Source of the DNA: Escallonia rubra
Taxonomy: Eukaryota; Streptophyta; Magnoliopsida; Escalloniales; Escalloniaceae
Assembly (NCBI GenBank): GCA_033065855.1
Contig: JAVXUO010001376.1
Span: 1,085,333 to 1,149,332, forward strand
Direction: 5' to 3'
DNA length: 64,000 nt
The position numbers were made by a program, and so were the translations under genes. Below the pieces are notes generated by a model. That model did not search any database, was not told the DNA's origin, and was given only the letters and a program-made list of their open reading frames with translations. Positions 1 to 12,364 of the stretch are shown here, one piece after another. The number at the start of each line of letters is the position of its first letter. Position 1 is the first letter of the stretch.

Positions 1-3000
1 GTCCAAATGTGTTTGTTTTGGGGTTCATTTTGTATGTTAACATGATGATATGAAAGAAAGGTGAAGAGACAAAGTGATAGGAATCCAAAATAGAAGAGAA
101 ATTGAAGTGTAAGTGGGTATATCATAATATGCATCACTTACTAATATACGTATGTGGTATGCTAAGGTGTATGCATGTGAACCGAGTATGGTGTGAAGCA
201 CCATACGAGAAATGATCACACGCACGCATGAGCGTGATAGTCAGGGGCGGACCTATGTTGTGGCAAGGGGGGCTGAAGCACCCCCTCACTTCTGGGAAAA
301 AAATTGGTTTTCAGGAATCGCACCACCCCGTTCCCGAGACGCCGTTCCATCATCCCCGATACCTCGTTCCCCGAGACCACAACTCGGTGCTCTCTCTCTC
401 ATCGGTGGACAGTGGACGTAATGACCGATGACTAGATCTGGCATATTTCCGGCGACGTCACGCGATTAAACGGTCTGAACCCACCTTGTAGATCTCCGAC
501 CGGCGACCAGATTTTAAAGAAACGGCACTCCTCCGACGGCCAGATCTCCGAGTCTTTGTTTGGCATTCGACCACGCGACCAGTCACCAGATCTGCTTGAC
601 GGAGTGCCACTGCTTGACGTCGTCCGACCACTCGACCAGATCTGCTTGACAGAGTGCCTCACCCATTCACCCTACGGCGACCGCGAGCTGCTGCACGGAC
701 AATTGCTTGGATTTTCTGCTGGGAATTTGTTTGTTGTATGTTGCTTCATCCCAATTCGTAGTGGAGCTGCATCCAGCCGTGGTGAATTTGTCTGTTGAGT
801 GTTGTCTACTTGAAACTTGAGTGCTTGACGGAGTGGCCCACTGTTTTGGTGAATTATCATTAATTTATTGTTATTATTTATTTTATATTTGTATGTCGAT
901 GCTTATGCTACAGACTTGGGTTATTTTGCATGTATATAGATGTCAATACAAATATATTTATATATTAAAAGTATCATAAACTTAGAGTTCAATTCTAAAA
1001 TTTTGAGTATCGAAACATTGGTATAGTTTAATTTCAGTGATTATATAGAGATTTAGTAAAGTTCTTAAATTGCGTTTAATTCAGTGATTATATAGAGATT
1101 TAAAAAAATCTTTATATAATATTATTTTACTATAAAAAAAATTGGGTGCATTCGATAGAATTTTTGAACCCCCTGGAAAAATTTTCTGGTTCCGCCCCTG
1201 GTGATAGTGGGCCATGAGGCACAATGTGGCGCTTTGAAGGCGCACTTTGCACTTCGCACATGCTTATCAATGCGATCAGACGCCTTAAAGTTATCATGAT
1301 CGAATCTGGGCCGTTGGTTTATATCGATGTGATGAATCGGTTGTACTGGTTCGGGTGAGACCCGCCCGGTAGGAGCTGGGTGGTTAATGGCCTATAATAT
1401 GGACCGTGAATGTTAACAGTTTATGATACAACATTCCAAATTGAATGGGTGTATGGTGAAAGGGTGTGACCCTTGGTGAGTAGCCACTAGTGCTCCATAA
1501 ATAAAGCACAAAAATCAAAATTTTTTATAGACAATATATTAGCTTTTAGTCTATTCACTTATTTTCCTTTTGGCATATCTTCCACAACCAGAAAATTCTG
1601 CAAAATATATTACTCGTAGAAACATTATTCAGATTTCTATACACTTGTCCGTGGGGTGTTCAACCTTTGTGCAAACATTATTCACCATTGCGCTTCGTTG
1701 TATCTTAGACGGAATTTTCTTGTAACTCACTGTATACCATTTTCTGGTACATACAAATATAAACTTAAATAAATTATTATAACTTGCCTCGAAGCTATTT
1801 TCTTTTCAGTCACAAAACCATGTACTTCCCCCCCCCCCCCCCCAAATATCTTAAGTTTATATTTTGCTACAATGGCATTTGTGACTTTGAAAGACATGGG
1901 CTCTGATTTTCACCTCTTGGAGCACATCGATGGTGGGGACTTCATTCGCTGGCAAAGGAAGATGCACTTTCTACTTGTTATTATGAATACTATGTGATCA
2001 TGAATCCAATGCCTCCAGAACCTTAATAATAAGAACAATACTTCTGCTTATATTATTGAGTCTCCATCTTTACTTTGGCATAATCGTTTAGGACATCTTA
2101 ATACTTAGAAAATGAATGACATGTTTAATATATATTTTTTTCCTAGTACGCATGTAGAAAAAAACAAAATACAAAACTTGTATGCTTACTAAAATCACTA
2201 GAGATCCTTTTCCAAATGGACAAAGGGAGTCAAAGATTTTAGATTCAATTCATAGTGAATTAGGAGATTTTAAATCGACTCCTTCAATAGAAGGTAACTC
2301 TTATTATGTGACATTCATTGATTATTCTAGATATTGCTATGTTTATTTTTCACATAATAAAATGATGACATGCCTAGGTTTGTCACAAGTAAAAATGAGG
2401 TAGAAAATTTATGAAATGCAAAAATCAAATACCTTATAATTGATAGGGGATGGGAGTACTATCAGCCACCATAGTTTGAAGAAAATGGTATACCATATGA
2501 ACTTTTTTTCTTACCTTATACATTACAACAAAATGGTGAGACAGAAAGGAAGAATATGACACTAGTCGAAATGGTTAATGTCATGCTCTCCAATCCGGGT
2601 CTAAGAAAAGGGATTTTTGGGAAAGCTGTAGTAACGGGTTGCTACAATTTAAATAGAGTTACTACTAAAGGGAATGATATAACTCCTTATAAATTATGAA
2701 AGAAAATGAAGTCTAATCTGAATTATTTTAAGATTTGGGGCGTGTAGGGACCTTGTAAGAATTTCGGAACCAAAAAGAAAGAAATTAGGTGTAAGAGGCA
2801 TTAAATATATTTTTATTAATTATGCTTTACACATAAAGCATATAAGTTTGTGGTAGTGAAACATAATGATTATTATTCTAAAAACACTATCATTGAATCT
2901 AAATATACCATCTTTGATGAAAGTAGGTTGCAATCACTTTTGATGCAAGTTGAGCAATAAGGAAGGTCCATGTAAAGTTGAGGAAAATCATGAAAATGAA

Positions 3001-6000
3001 GTGGAACCAAGAAGGAGCAAAAGAATGAGAATTGTTAAAGCCTATGGACCCGATTTCTATAAGCAATTGGTAGAAATAACTACGAAGGTAGTACACAACT
3101 TCATACCAATTATCATTAAATGTGATATCCAATCCTAAGACTTACGATGAGGCTATGAAGTCTCAAGATTCTTCCTTTAAAAAGGAAGCAATAAGTGAAG
3201 AACTTGATTCAATCATGGAAAATAGAACATAAAAATTGGTGGATTTACCACGTGGTTTTAAACCCATTGTTTGTAAATAGATCTTCAAAAAAAAGTTAAG
3301 GGGTTGATGGATGGATTGAAAATTTTGAGGCAATGTTAGTGGCTAAGGAATTTCCATAAGAAAAGTGTCGATTGCTTGACACTTGTGCACCAATTGCAAG
3401 GATGGCCACTATCACGGTGCTTATAGCACTAGCTTCCAATCTATAAGCTTGTAATTCACCAAATCGATGCTAAAACAACATTCTTAAATGGTGAATTAGA
3501 TGCTAAGGTGTAGATGCAGCAACCATAAAGGTTTTTTATACATGGTCAAGAACATAAAGTTTGTAAACTTACTAAGTCCTTGTACGGACTTATGCAAGCC
3601 CTAAAACAGTGGCATCAAAAGTTCGATCAGATTGTGCTATCTAATGGTTTCAAAATTTATGAGTCGGATAAGTGTGTGTACAGCAAGTCCAATGCTTGGA
3701 AGGAGTTGTCATTTGCTTATATATAGATGATATGATCATTTTCGGTACTGACTTGGAACAAGTTGTAAAAATAAAGAAATTTGTATCCCATAATTTGGAA
3801 AGATTTTTGCTGATCATAAGAAGTAATAACCTTGTCACAACTTGTTATATTGAGAAGGTGTTAAAAAGGTTTGACATTTGGACAACACCTTGGTTAGCAC
3901 TCCATTTTATGACGGTATCAAGTTGTCTCCCAATGATGGTAGAGATGTGAGACAACTAATAATATGCGAGTGCAATAGGTTGTTTAATGTATGCCATGAC
4001 TTGTACAAGATTAGATATTGCTTATGAAATAGGGAAACTCAGTAGATATACTAGTTGTTCTGATATTATGCATTGGGGACTGCAACATATAGGGTCTTTA
4101 AGTAACTCAAACGAATCATGAATTTCAGCATATGTTACAATAGGTATCCTTTTGTTTTCGAATGATTCACAGATGCCAGTTGGATTATGAATCAGGAGGA
4201 TTATGCTTCCACAAGTGGCTGGATTTTCATACTTAGTGAGGGCACAATATCCTAAGGTTCGAAGAAGCATACTTGCATCATTGATTCTACCATAGTAGTA
4301 GAGTTCATTGATTTGGATGCAAGGGGTAAGGAGGCAGAATGGCTAAGGAACTTGCTTTTAGAATTTCCTTTATGGTGTAAGCATGTGGCTCCAATATCTA
4401 TAAGATGTAATAGTCAATCAACTCTGTCACGAACGTGTAGCGAAGTGTATAATGGAAAGTTTAAACGTATTAGTCTTAGAGATAACTACGCGACGCGGTT
4501 GATTACCGAAGGAGTAATCATATTGGAATATATGAAGTCATTGGAAACTTTGGCAGATCCATTAATCAAAGGGCTTGCAAGGCAAATTGAAATTAAGATT
4601 TCACAAGTGATGGGTCTCAAACCCATTTATATGATCACCAATGATGAAAATCTTGACTCAACGCTGGCTAACGCCAAGTTTTGAGTTCAATGAGTCAAAA
4701 GTACATTAAAATGATGATAGCAAGCACTTGAAATTTTCAGTCATCGCAAGGGTATGTGATTGGAACTGTAATGAAAAGAATAGGATGAACATTTATGCTT
4801 TTAATAGGTCTATAAAAGGATCATTCTTTGGAGTATTACTTACTGTGAACTTTTGATAGACCTGACTAGTGAGTGTGAAGTTGGGTCGCTTCTGTCGATT
4901 TTAAGGACTTAACTCTAGAGCACTCATGAAAAATATGTTACAAATTACAAGGCCTTTACCATAAGCTATTTATGTATTTGTATATGTATATGTATAGGAG
5001 TTCCATGTGTGATATGTGACCGGTTAGTCAACAAGGATTGGCGATTCAAAGTTTATCTACCACACTACTTATATTAGCCTTGTTATGTAATCACTAAGTG
5101 AAGATTCAAGTCAAATGACATCTTCATTTATGCATGTATCACTGGATAATAAGATCTGACTTTTATTTGTGTTTTCAATATATTGTAAAATGGTGGGGAT
5201 TGTTGGTGTTTTCCAAGATATAGTGTCCAAATGTGTTAGCATTGGGTTCATTTTGTGTGTCAAAATAATGGTATGAAAACGAAGGTGAAGAGACAAAGAG
5301 GGAGGAATCCCACGTAGAAGAGAAGTGAAAAAGTAAGTGGGTATATAGTAATATGTACCACTTATTAATATACTTATTGGCATGCTAAGGTGTATACATG
5401 TGCACCGAGTATGATGTGAAGCACCATACGAGAAATAATCACGAGCACGTGAAAAACGCAATGGGCTGTGAGGCGCAATGTGGCACTTTGATGGCACACT
5501 TTGCACTTCGCATGTGCGCATCATCACAATTAAACGCCTTAAAGTTTTGGATTGAATTTGGGCCGTCGTTTTGGATGGGTGTGATAAGTTGGTTGCCGTG
5601 ATTCGGATCAGATCCGACCGTTGGCAGCTGGGTGGTCATAGTTGCACCAGTTTGAGTGAGACCCAACAAACGGGTAGCTGGGTGGTAATGGTTGAACCGA
5701 TTCAGGTGAGACTCGACAGTTAGGCAGCTAGGTGGGTGGTGCTTTGGGGTGATCCACCCGTTGGAAGCTGGGCGATTAATGGTTTGACATCTGAACCATT
5801 AATCTTAACAGTTTATGATCCAACAGTCCAGACTAAATGGGTGCATGCTGAAAGGGTGTGACCCTTGGTGAGCAACCACTAGTACTCTATTATTAGAGCA
5901 CAATAATCAGATTTTTTACAAACCATATATTCGCCTTTAATCTCTTCACTTCTTTCGTTTATGCACATCTTTTACAATAAGGAATTTATGCAGAATTTCT

Positions 6001-6226
6001 TCATTGTAGAAATATTGTCCAGATTTTCATATACTTGTCCGTGGGGGTGTTCATTGTTTGTGCAAACGGTGTTCACCATTGCGCTTCGTTGTATCTTGGA
6101 GGGTATTTGCTTGTAACCCACTCATACCTTTTTTTAATGGAGGCAAATATAAAATAAAGAAAGCATTACAACATGCCTCAGAGCCATTTTATTTTCAATC
6201 ACGAAACCATTTACTTTCCCCTAACA
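1..6226 (+). mobile_element. Degenerate Ty1/copia retrotransposon, copy A (5' LTR cut by window edge)
   Basis: The window opens about 20 bases inside a 5' LTR that runs to about 1847 and is interrupted by a hAT insert. The 3' LTR is 5201-6226; it starts TGTTGG and ends TAACA, directly after a purine-rich tract (5191-5200). Translation in order gives a short gag start (1872-1997, stopped after 41 codons), integrase-like residues (about 2160-2700), reverse transcriptase with a YIDDM active-site motif (about 3713-3740) and RNase H-like sequence (about 4260-4600). Stops and frameshifts occur throughout, so it is dead. The gag stop is shared with the inverted copy at 37614-43791 and so predates the duplication. 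About 1.05 kb between gag and integrase is missing here (junction near 2025) but present in the other copy. Confidence 0.9.
242..1200. mobile_element. Non-autonomous hAT transposon inside the copia 5' LTR
   Basis: Terminal inverted repeats start CAGGGGCGGA and end CCGCCCCTG. The element is flanked by a perfect 8-bp target duplication GTGATAGT (234-241 and 1201-1208), the hallmark of the hAT superfamily. No transposase is encoded. The inverted copia copy near 43530 has the uninterrupted site, so this insertion came after the two copies separated or occurred on only one of them. Confidence 0.9.
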
Positions 6227-6640
6227 CGGTCATGGCTTGTCTCAATCTCTTTGAAAAGACGTCTTACATAAACTGCAAGTAAGCAATGCGTTCTTTCCCT
6301 CAACATAGTCATGGTTTATCTCAATCTCTTTGGAAAGATGTCTTACAGAGACTACAAGTAAGCAATGCGTTCTCCAATTGGACCAAATTTGCGATGCTCA
6401 ATTTCAGAGGTAAGAGCTTTAAGGCCTCTCTTAGCAAATTGGCCTTGGCGTTGACTCTGGATGGTGTTTGCGAAAGGAATAGAAGACTCTTTAGCTATCA
6501 ACAGAAGGATCTCAATTGTGTATTAACAAAGATTGAGCTCTTGATCATAAGCATCCTTAACTTAAAAAATATACACCTAAGACCCTTACCAACAAGTAAT
6601 TATGTCCGAGCTGGAAGATACCTCACAGTGCTCGATTAGG
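6227..6640 (+). pseudogene. LINE ORF2 C-terminal remnant
   Basis: The open frame to 6639 reads like the tail of plant non-LTR retrotransposon ORF2: a run of KLALALTL, then a degenerate ERNRRLFSYQQ block, then a basic helical end. This matches the region after the reverse transcriptase/zf-RVT part of plant LINEs. A roughly 75-bp direct duplication (6227-6296 and 6297-6368) lies at its 5' side. The copia element appears to have inserted here: CGGTC follows the 3' LTR and its reverse complement borders the inverted copy. The family call rests on recognition only. Confidence 0.55.
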
Positions 6641-7323
6641 CTAACTGAGAAGTGTTTTGACATTTCTTGTGTATGGTAATTTCAGGGTTCGCCCTGATTA
6701 ATTGTTTGTGCAGTACCATTTACTAGTATGAGTATCATCCTTCCTCTTTTATTTTTTATTTTTTTCCTTTCTTTTTTTCTCTTCCAAAAGCCTTTGAGAC
6801 ATAGATGTATAACTTTCATTGCACCATAAAAAGCTAACTGAGTCCGCAAGTTTTTCTGGAAATACCCCTGCCCAACCTTCTCTCGATCTGAATATCGGTT
6901 CTCCGTCACCACCTCCGGTTTCCCCCGGCGGGTGGTAATGTTGTAGACTAGTTGTCTTTTTGTTTGTGTGGTTTTGTGCGGTTAATTTAGGGTTTCAATT
7001 GGGGATTTCACGGTTGATGCGGTGGACAGCCTTCGACGTGGGCGGTGAAGCTATGGCCGGTGGGTCTAGTGTTAGGCGTCAGAGCCAAGGGGATGTAAGG
7101 TGTGGATGGGTAGGCTGTCAGGAGTTGACTAGGTGCACAACAATCAGGGTGTGGGTGGTCATGGATGTCGTTGGTGGTGAGTGTCGTGGTTGCGGGTTGA
7201 CGAAGTTGAGGTGAGTCTGGGCCAAAGGTTATCGCTTTTAGGGTTTGTTTCCTGCTCCCCCTAGTTCTTCCGCCCCTTCCCCCTTTGTTCCACGAAGATG
7301 TGTTTGGTTATATTTTGGTGGTG
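6641..7323. other. Intergenic, no gene seen; shared with inverted copy
   Basis: T-rich, then G+T-rich DNA with only short chance ORFs. It matches the reverse complement of about 36500-37140 and so belongs to the older duplicated block. I see no gene or RNA here. Confidence 0.6.
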
Positions 7324-7817
7324 GTGATGGTGTTTCGGCTCATCTCGTGGTGTAGATGGTGGTCGTGGTGGTGTCAGGTGTTGACATGTGCGGTGGAAGG
7401 AAGATACAAATGGTGGTTATGGTTGTCCGGTATAGGCTTGACCGATTGTTGATGTTGTTTAGCGGTTCCTGACGGCCGCGTGATGGTGTTTCGGCTCATC
7501 TCGTGGTGTAGGTGGTGGTGGATCCATAGGGTTGTGATGGTGGTCAGGTGTTGACATGTGTGGTGGAAGGAAGATACAGATGGTGGTTATGGTTGTCCGG
7601 TATAGGCTTGGCCGATTGTTGATGTTGTTCAGCGGTTCCTGACGGCCGCGTGATGGTGTTTCGGCTCATCTCATGGTGTAGGTGGTGGTGGATCCATAGG
7701 GTTGTGATGGTGGTCAGGTGTTGACATGTGTAGTGGAAGGAAGATACAGATGGTGGTTGTGGTTGTCTGGTATATTCTTGGCCAATTGTTGATGTTGTTC
7801 AGCGGTTCCTGACGGCG
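7324..7817. repeat. Minisatellite, about 3 copies of a 157-170 bp unit
   Basis: Copies begin at about 7324, 7481 and 7651, each with the phrase TGATGGTGTTTCGGCTCATC. The first copy is about 13 bp shorter. The corresponding inverted block near 36310-36480 has only one copy, so the array expanded on this side or collapsed on the other. Confidence 0.85.
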
Positions 7818-8601
7818 TGGTGGATTAGCGGTGGAGATGGTTTCCGACGTTGCAAGTAGTGCTCACAACGCGCGGTAGTGCGAGTCAGTGTACCTGTGTG
7901 GAGGTCGAGGCACGTGGTTGTGGTAGGACATGGGGTTGGACTGGTGTGGGTTGATTTAGTTAGTCTGTATGTGTCGTCTTCGTCTTTCTTAGTTAGTGTT
8001 TATCTTACAATCTGCAGGCTTATCCAATCAAAAAAATATATATATGTTGATGTAGTAGGTCTTTTATTTTATGCAATTCCTATCGGATGAAAATGTCATC
8101 CGTAAGCTTATTTACTTGTCTATTTAGGCATGTTGTACCTCTCTTCCCTACTCTTGATATATATTTATACTCTTCAACGAAAAAAAAACTTTCATTCCAC
8201 CACATCAAGAAACTATATATGCATCACCGCTTTGGGGATAGCATAGCTGCGAAACTATATATGCATCACCTCTTTGTGAATAGGATAGCTGCGGAGGAGG
8301 CTTAGAACCATTCTGTTAATGCTCTTGACGTCCTAAGGCGTCTTTCCTTGGCCAAAGCTTCATAGATTGGGTTTTACAAGTTTGTTAGTCTTTGATTAGC
8401 TTTGGAGGAGCTTTCCGTCCACAAGAATAAGAAAGGTAAAACTTTTTTGCAGTCGTGATCATCCATTAGGTGCATAAACCGTTAGACCTCAATGGCTATA
8501 CTTGGGCTATATACTATGAAGCATGAACATGTGTGCGGGTACACGGATACAACATTTTTTAAAATTTTAGGATATGGGTACAGCTAGAGTACGGCAAATA
8601 T

Positions 8602-8654
<53 letters not shown>

Positions 8655-8800
8655 CTATGTACACCTAGTTTTAAATTTCTAAACAATTTGGATCTTAAAA
8701 AAGTGCATAAAAAGACGGAGTGCAATGTAATTCAACCATCCAACCGTAGTACAACACCATCAAATACATAATAACCACCACCAAATTGATCATATTCATA
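7818..8800. other. Duplicated non-coding block ending at a rearrangement breakpoint
   Basis: No credible gene. It contains a 2-copy 42-bp direct repeat (about 8209-8293), a (TA)n microsatellite (about 8608-8652) and the right terminal part of the TIR element found intact at 34852-35752 in inverse orientation. Homology to the inverse copy ends exactly at 8800 (35482 on the other side). Confidence 0.7.
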
Positions 8801-8819
8801 AATGTATTACACCAAACCA
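8801..8819. other. Templated filler at deletion junction
   Basis: The 19 bases AATGTATTACACCAAACCA sit between sequence homologous to 35482 and sequence homologous to 31430. The same 19 bases recur 44 bp downstream in their native place (from 8845). Short copied fillers are typical of plant end-joining or template-switch repair. Confidence 0.8.
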
Positions 8820-9291
8820 GGTTGGTAGTTATGTAACACCCAAAAATGTATTACACCAAACCAAGTTTTGACTTAATAAGTAGTGTAGATGAACCAATTG
8901 TTGTTTTGGCGGAATACCAGCCATGAAATTTCTGACGGCATTTTTTCCTCCATTTTGTTGACAAGGGGTAATAGCAGGTACGATTATGATCCATTCTCTT
9001 CCTTCTCAGAAACTGAACTGCCATGACCCCTCCCATAGTGAAAATATGTGATGTGTTTTCTTGTCCTATTCAGATTGCTCGATATGTCATACTCACCGCA
9101 TGCAATTAAGTGAAGATGTTCAACCTCTTTGGTTGAACCTTGAACAATATCGCACTACAAGTAATACCCTGGACCTCAATATCAAAGTAACAGACTATTG
9201 AAACTACTGCTAAACAGTTCACCCATGCAAGTAGTAAACCAGGGCAGAACCCTGTAAAGAAACATACATATATATATATATATATATATAT
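8820..9291. other. Flank segment present three times in the window
   Basis: Non-coding. It matches 22531-23037 in the same orientation and 30942-31430 inverted. It ends in a (TA)n microsatellite that carries the TIR element at 9292. The repeated 61-aa frame on the opposite strand is preserved in all three copies but resembles no known protein, and the copies are too recent for conservation to mean anything. Confidence 0.7.
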
Positions 9292-10319
9292 GGGGAAAGC
9301 GAATATGTTGCTAGCCTTAGGCAAGTTGCCTAAGGTTAGACAATAAAACTACGTAGTTTTGACTCTTTTTAATTAGTTTTTTCTATTTCCCTGTCATTCT
9401 GTCTCATTCATCATATCCACCTATACTACATCGCCGGCAACCTTTGTCGACCAGCCTCCACAGCAACGATCCACCACCCCCATTATCACAAACAACAGCC
9501 CTTGTAGAGAGACCCACACCACAGTTGGTACATTCTCCTCGCCAAATTAGATTATGCCACTTCCATCTCCGCCCTACGTCGTTGATCATCCTCCTTCATT
9601 ATTGACGCCTCCGTCTTCTGTCGGTCCGCCTCCATCGCCGGCGACCCACAACGCTAAAATCACAAACAACAGCCACAATAGAGGAACTCATTACTGTCGG
9701 CTCTTTCTCCTCCCGCTACATCACAGAAGTGGGCACTACAACCTCAACCAATCTTCAGCCTTCGTAGCGGCCAGCCTCCATCGCCGGTGACACCACCCAC
9801 TGTTGCCGCAAATTAGCCAATTTGAGAAATTCATTGACGATTAGAATCTAAATATTCTAATTCAAGAAATTTAAGTCAAAATTAATGTATTCATCTCTAA
9901 AATTTTGGAATTTAGGGGGGCGGTCATGGGTTTGTGTGATGTAATGGCGGTTGGTTTGTGATTCTTGCGGCAATGGTGGTTCGGCGATGTTGCGGGTGGT
10001 GAATGGTCTGCCACAGCGAGGATTCACTATTGTGGTGGAAGGAGAGAGGGGTGGCAATGGTGATTTCGCCGATCATGTAGGAGGAGAGATGGGCGGCAAT
10101 GGTGGTTTGCTGGTAAGGAAGGTCACCGGCGATTGGGCGATGAGTGACGGCCAGCGGTGATTTGTGATGGTAGGGGCTGCTCAGTATTGCGGTGGGAGGA
10201 AAAAGGGTCGGTGATGGAGATTCCGTTCGGCGAGCGGCTGTGTGGATGAGCAACGGTGTGGAGAGGTGGGAAATTGGGCGGCGTAATGGCTGATTCACTG
10301 TTGCGTTGGGAGGAGAGAG
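9292..10319. mobile_element. (TA)n-embedded TIR element, copy 1, truncated
   Basis: It begins GGGGAAAGCGAATATG directly after a TA run and matches the two fuller copies at 23038-25849 and 29680-30941. About 240 bp and the distal terminus are missing because sequence switches to the CACTA element at 10319/10320. The internal part is GC-rich with repeated CGCCGGCGACC motifs and no recognisable transposase. Confidence 0.8.
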
Positions 10320-10464
10320 GGATAAAAAATATTTATTATAAAAACAACTCATATGTCCAAGCCGAGAACCGAGTATAACCGGTTAAGAGAGGAGAGAAGA
10401 GTACAAGCCGGGCACAGGGGGTAGGAGAGGGGGGAAGCTAGGAACGGGCACGAGAAGGGGCTCA

Positions 10465-12178
10465 TCAGGGGTTCCCGAGTCCCAGATCTGGATCCTGCTG
10501 ATCCGGGGCCGAGGCCGGGGCGGCCTGTCCAGCAGTGCCCTGCTCCCTGATCATCCGGCACACCACTGTAGCAATGCGCTCAATCTCATCGTCGTCCAAT
10601 TGAGGCCGAGGAGCCGGTGTCTGTGGAGGGGCAGCAGGGGGTGAGGACGCTCCTATCACGGCACGAGCAGTCGTGCTAGGCAGGCCGCGTATGCGGCCTT
10701 TCGGCCGATTCACGACCTCCGGCGTATCCAGCCATCGCTTCAACCCTCCAGTACTCGCAGTCGTACTAGCGGACGCTGATGGCTGTCCGGACTGCTGCTC
10801 GGACCCCCTTAGCTGTTCGTATGAGGCCTGCAAAAATAGTGGTTTAACGATATGTTAGGGCATTAATTAACGAAACATACATTGAGGATAGAAAGAAAAA
10901 ACATTAACTTAAATAAATTGACTCACATCGATCCGCCGGGCAATATCTGAAATATAGTCGCCCGCCCGGTGCGTCTCGTCCTTGTCCTTCTTCCGCACGT
11001 GCGTCTGAGTATAGGTCAGAGCTATGACCTCATCCTCCTCCAGATCCGGGTGCTCGACCGCGTTCATGTGTCGGATGATGTCGTGTGGCACCGACCCCCC
11101 CGTGTGCGTCGGATCTCGGTTCTGTCTGTTCTCAGCCCCGCTCTTACTCTTGGTGTCCCAATCTGGATCCGTAGCCCACCGATCTATCATCTGCCCCCAT
11201 ACACGGTGAGATATCCAATGTGGGGGATATCTCGCCATGTCCGTCATCGGGGCACCCGCGGGCAGCTCCTTCTTTGCCCGGTCCCGTGCATCGTGGAGCC
11301 ATCGGCGGTAATTCTTGCCGATGTAGGCAAAGAAAGCCTGCTGCCCCAGTGCCTGCTGCTGAGGCGTGTCAAACGTGAACCCCTCCTGTAAGGCATTCAA
11401 TAACACAAATTAACAACATAAAACAAACTGCAATTTAACATTTACTAACGCTGAAAAAAATACTTCACCGTACCAGCCACTCCTCCCATAGGGCCTCCCT
11501 CGCAGCGGCATCCCAGTCCTTCCAGTACAGGCGTGGCTCGAAGAATCGGCCCTTCACAAGAACGCCGATCTTCGTCCTCGCCTTATTCTCTAGGATCCTG
11601 CCAAAGAAGTAATTAAATTAATTAATACAGTTCAAATATAAATTAACACCCCAAAATTTTAAACCTAAGGCATAAGGTGATATTTTTAGTACTTACAGGC
11701 CCTCCTGCGTGAGCGTAACTCTCTGTTTACGCTGGGGGTCGATGCGTACCCCGCGTGTCGGACCACGGCCTCGTCGAGATCCTACAAAACACAGACATTA
11801 ATACAATTCAAATATAAGGCTAGCGAAAATGTACGAAACACCGTTATCAACTATACCTGAGGTAGAACCCACGGAAGATGCAGAATGCACGTGCGTGTGG
11901 GATGAATCTGCGTCGGGCTGGGGCGACGGCTGGGGCTGGGGCGACGGCTCGAGTTGAGGCTGGGGCTGGGGCGACGGCTCGAGCTGGGGCTGGGGCTGGG
12001 GCGAAGGCCCTGGCTGGGGCTGGGGCGACGGTGACGGCGACGACTGGGGCTGGGCCCCCGATGGCTGTCCGCGATCACTATGTTCCTCGCCATCAGTAGG
12101 CAATGACGAGGTGGGACTAACCGGGGAGGAAGCAGCTCGGCGTCCAGCCCGGCCACGAATAGCCCGTATCCTATCCAT
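10465..12178 (-). CDS. CACTA second gene, Transposase_24 (Ptta/En/Spm) protein
   Basis: Five inferred exons on the minus strand: 12178 to about 11857, 11781-11697, about 11597-11475, about 11389-10924 and about 10829-10465, joined at GT/AG sites. The N-terminus is basic (MDRIRAIRGRAGRR), then a Pro/Gln repeat linker, then a conserved-looking core with the segment YRRWLHDARDRAKKEL and a W/R-rich helical stretch, as in the Ptta/En/Spm family. The C-terminus ends in a short acidic helix. In related elements this kind of protein acts with TNP2 by binding subterminal repeats; that role is inferred. It lies 187 bp downstream of the TNP2 gene on the same strand. The start was set at the ATG giving the basic N-terminus; a start 13 codons upstream is also possible. 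Exon ends are by eye. Confidence 0.75.
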
Positions 12179-12364
12179 ATCTGACTTCATATAGATTATA
12201 TACAAAGACATTAACACGTGAAAAACAATAATTTAGGCATACATCATCATCGGCACTATATATATATATATATATATATATGAACGGATGTGCAAAAACA
12301 CATCAATAAACACCAAGTTCTAAAATGTTACTACATTTTTCCCGTGATGTTACAACATTACAAG

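Noticed and set aside
9150-9165. CACTACAAG motif as a possible missing CACTA terminus
   Set aside because: It is followed by TAATACCC, occurs in all three duplicated segments and lacks subterminal repeats.
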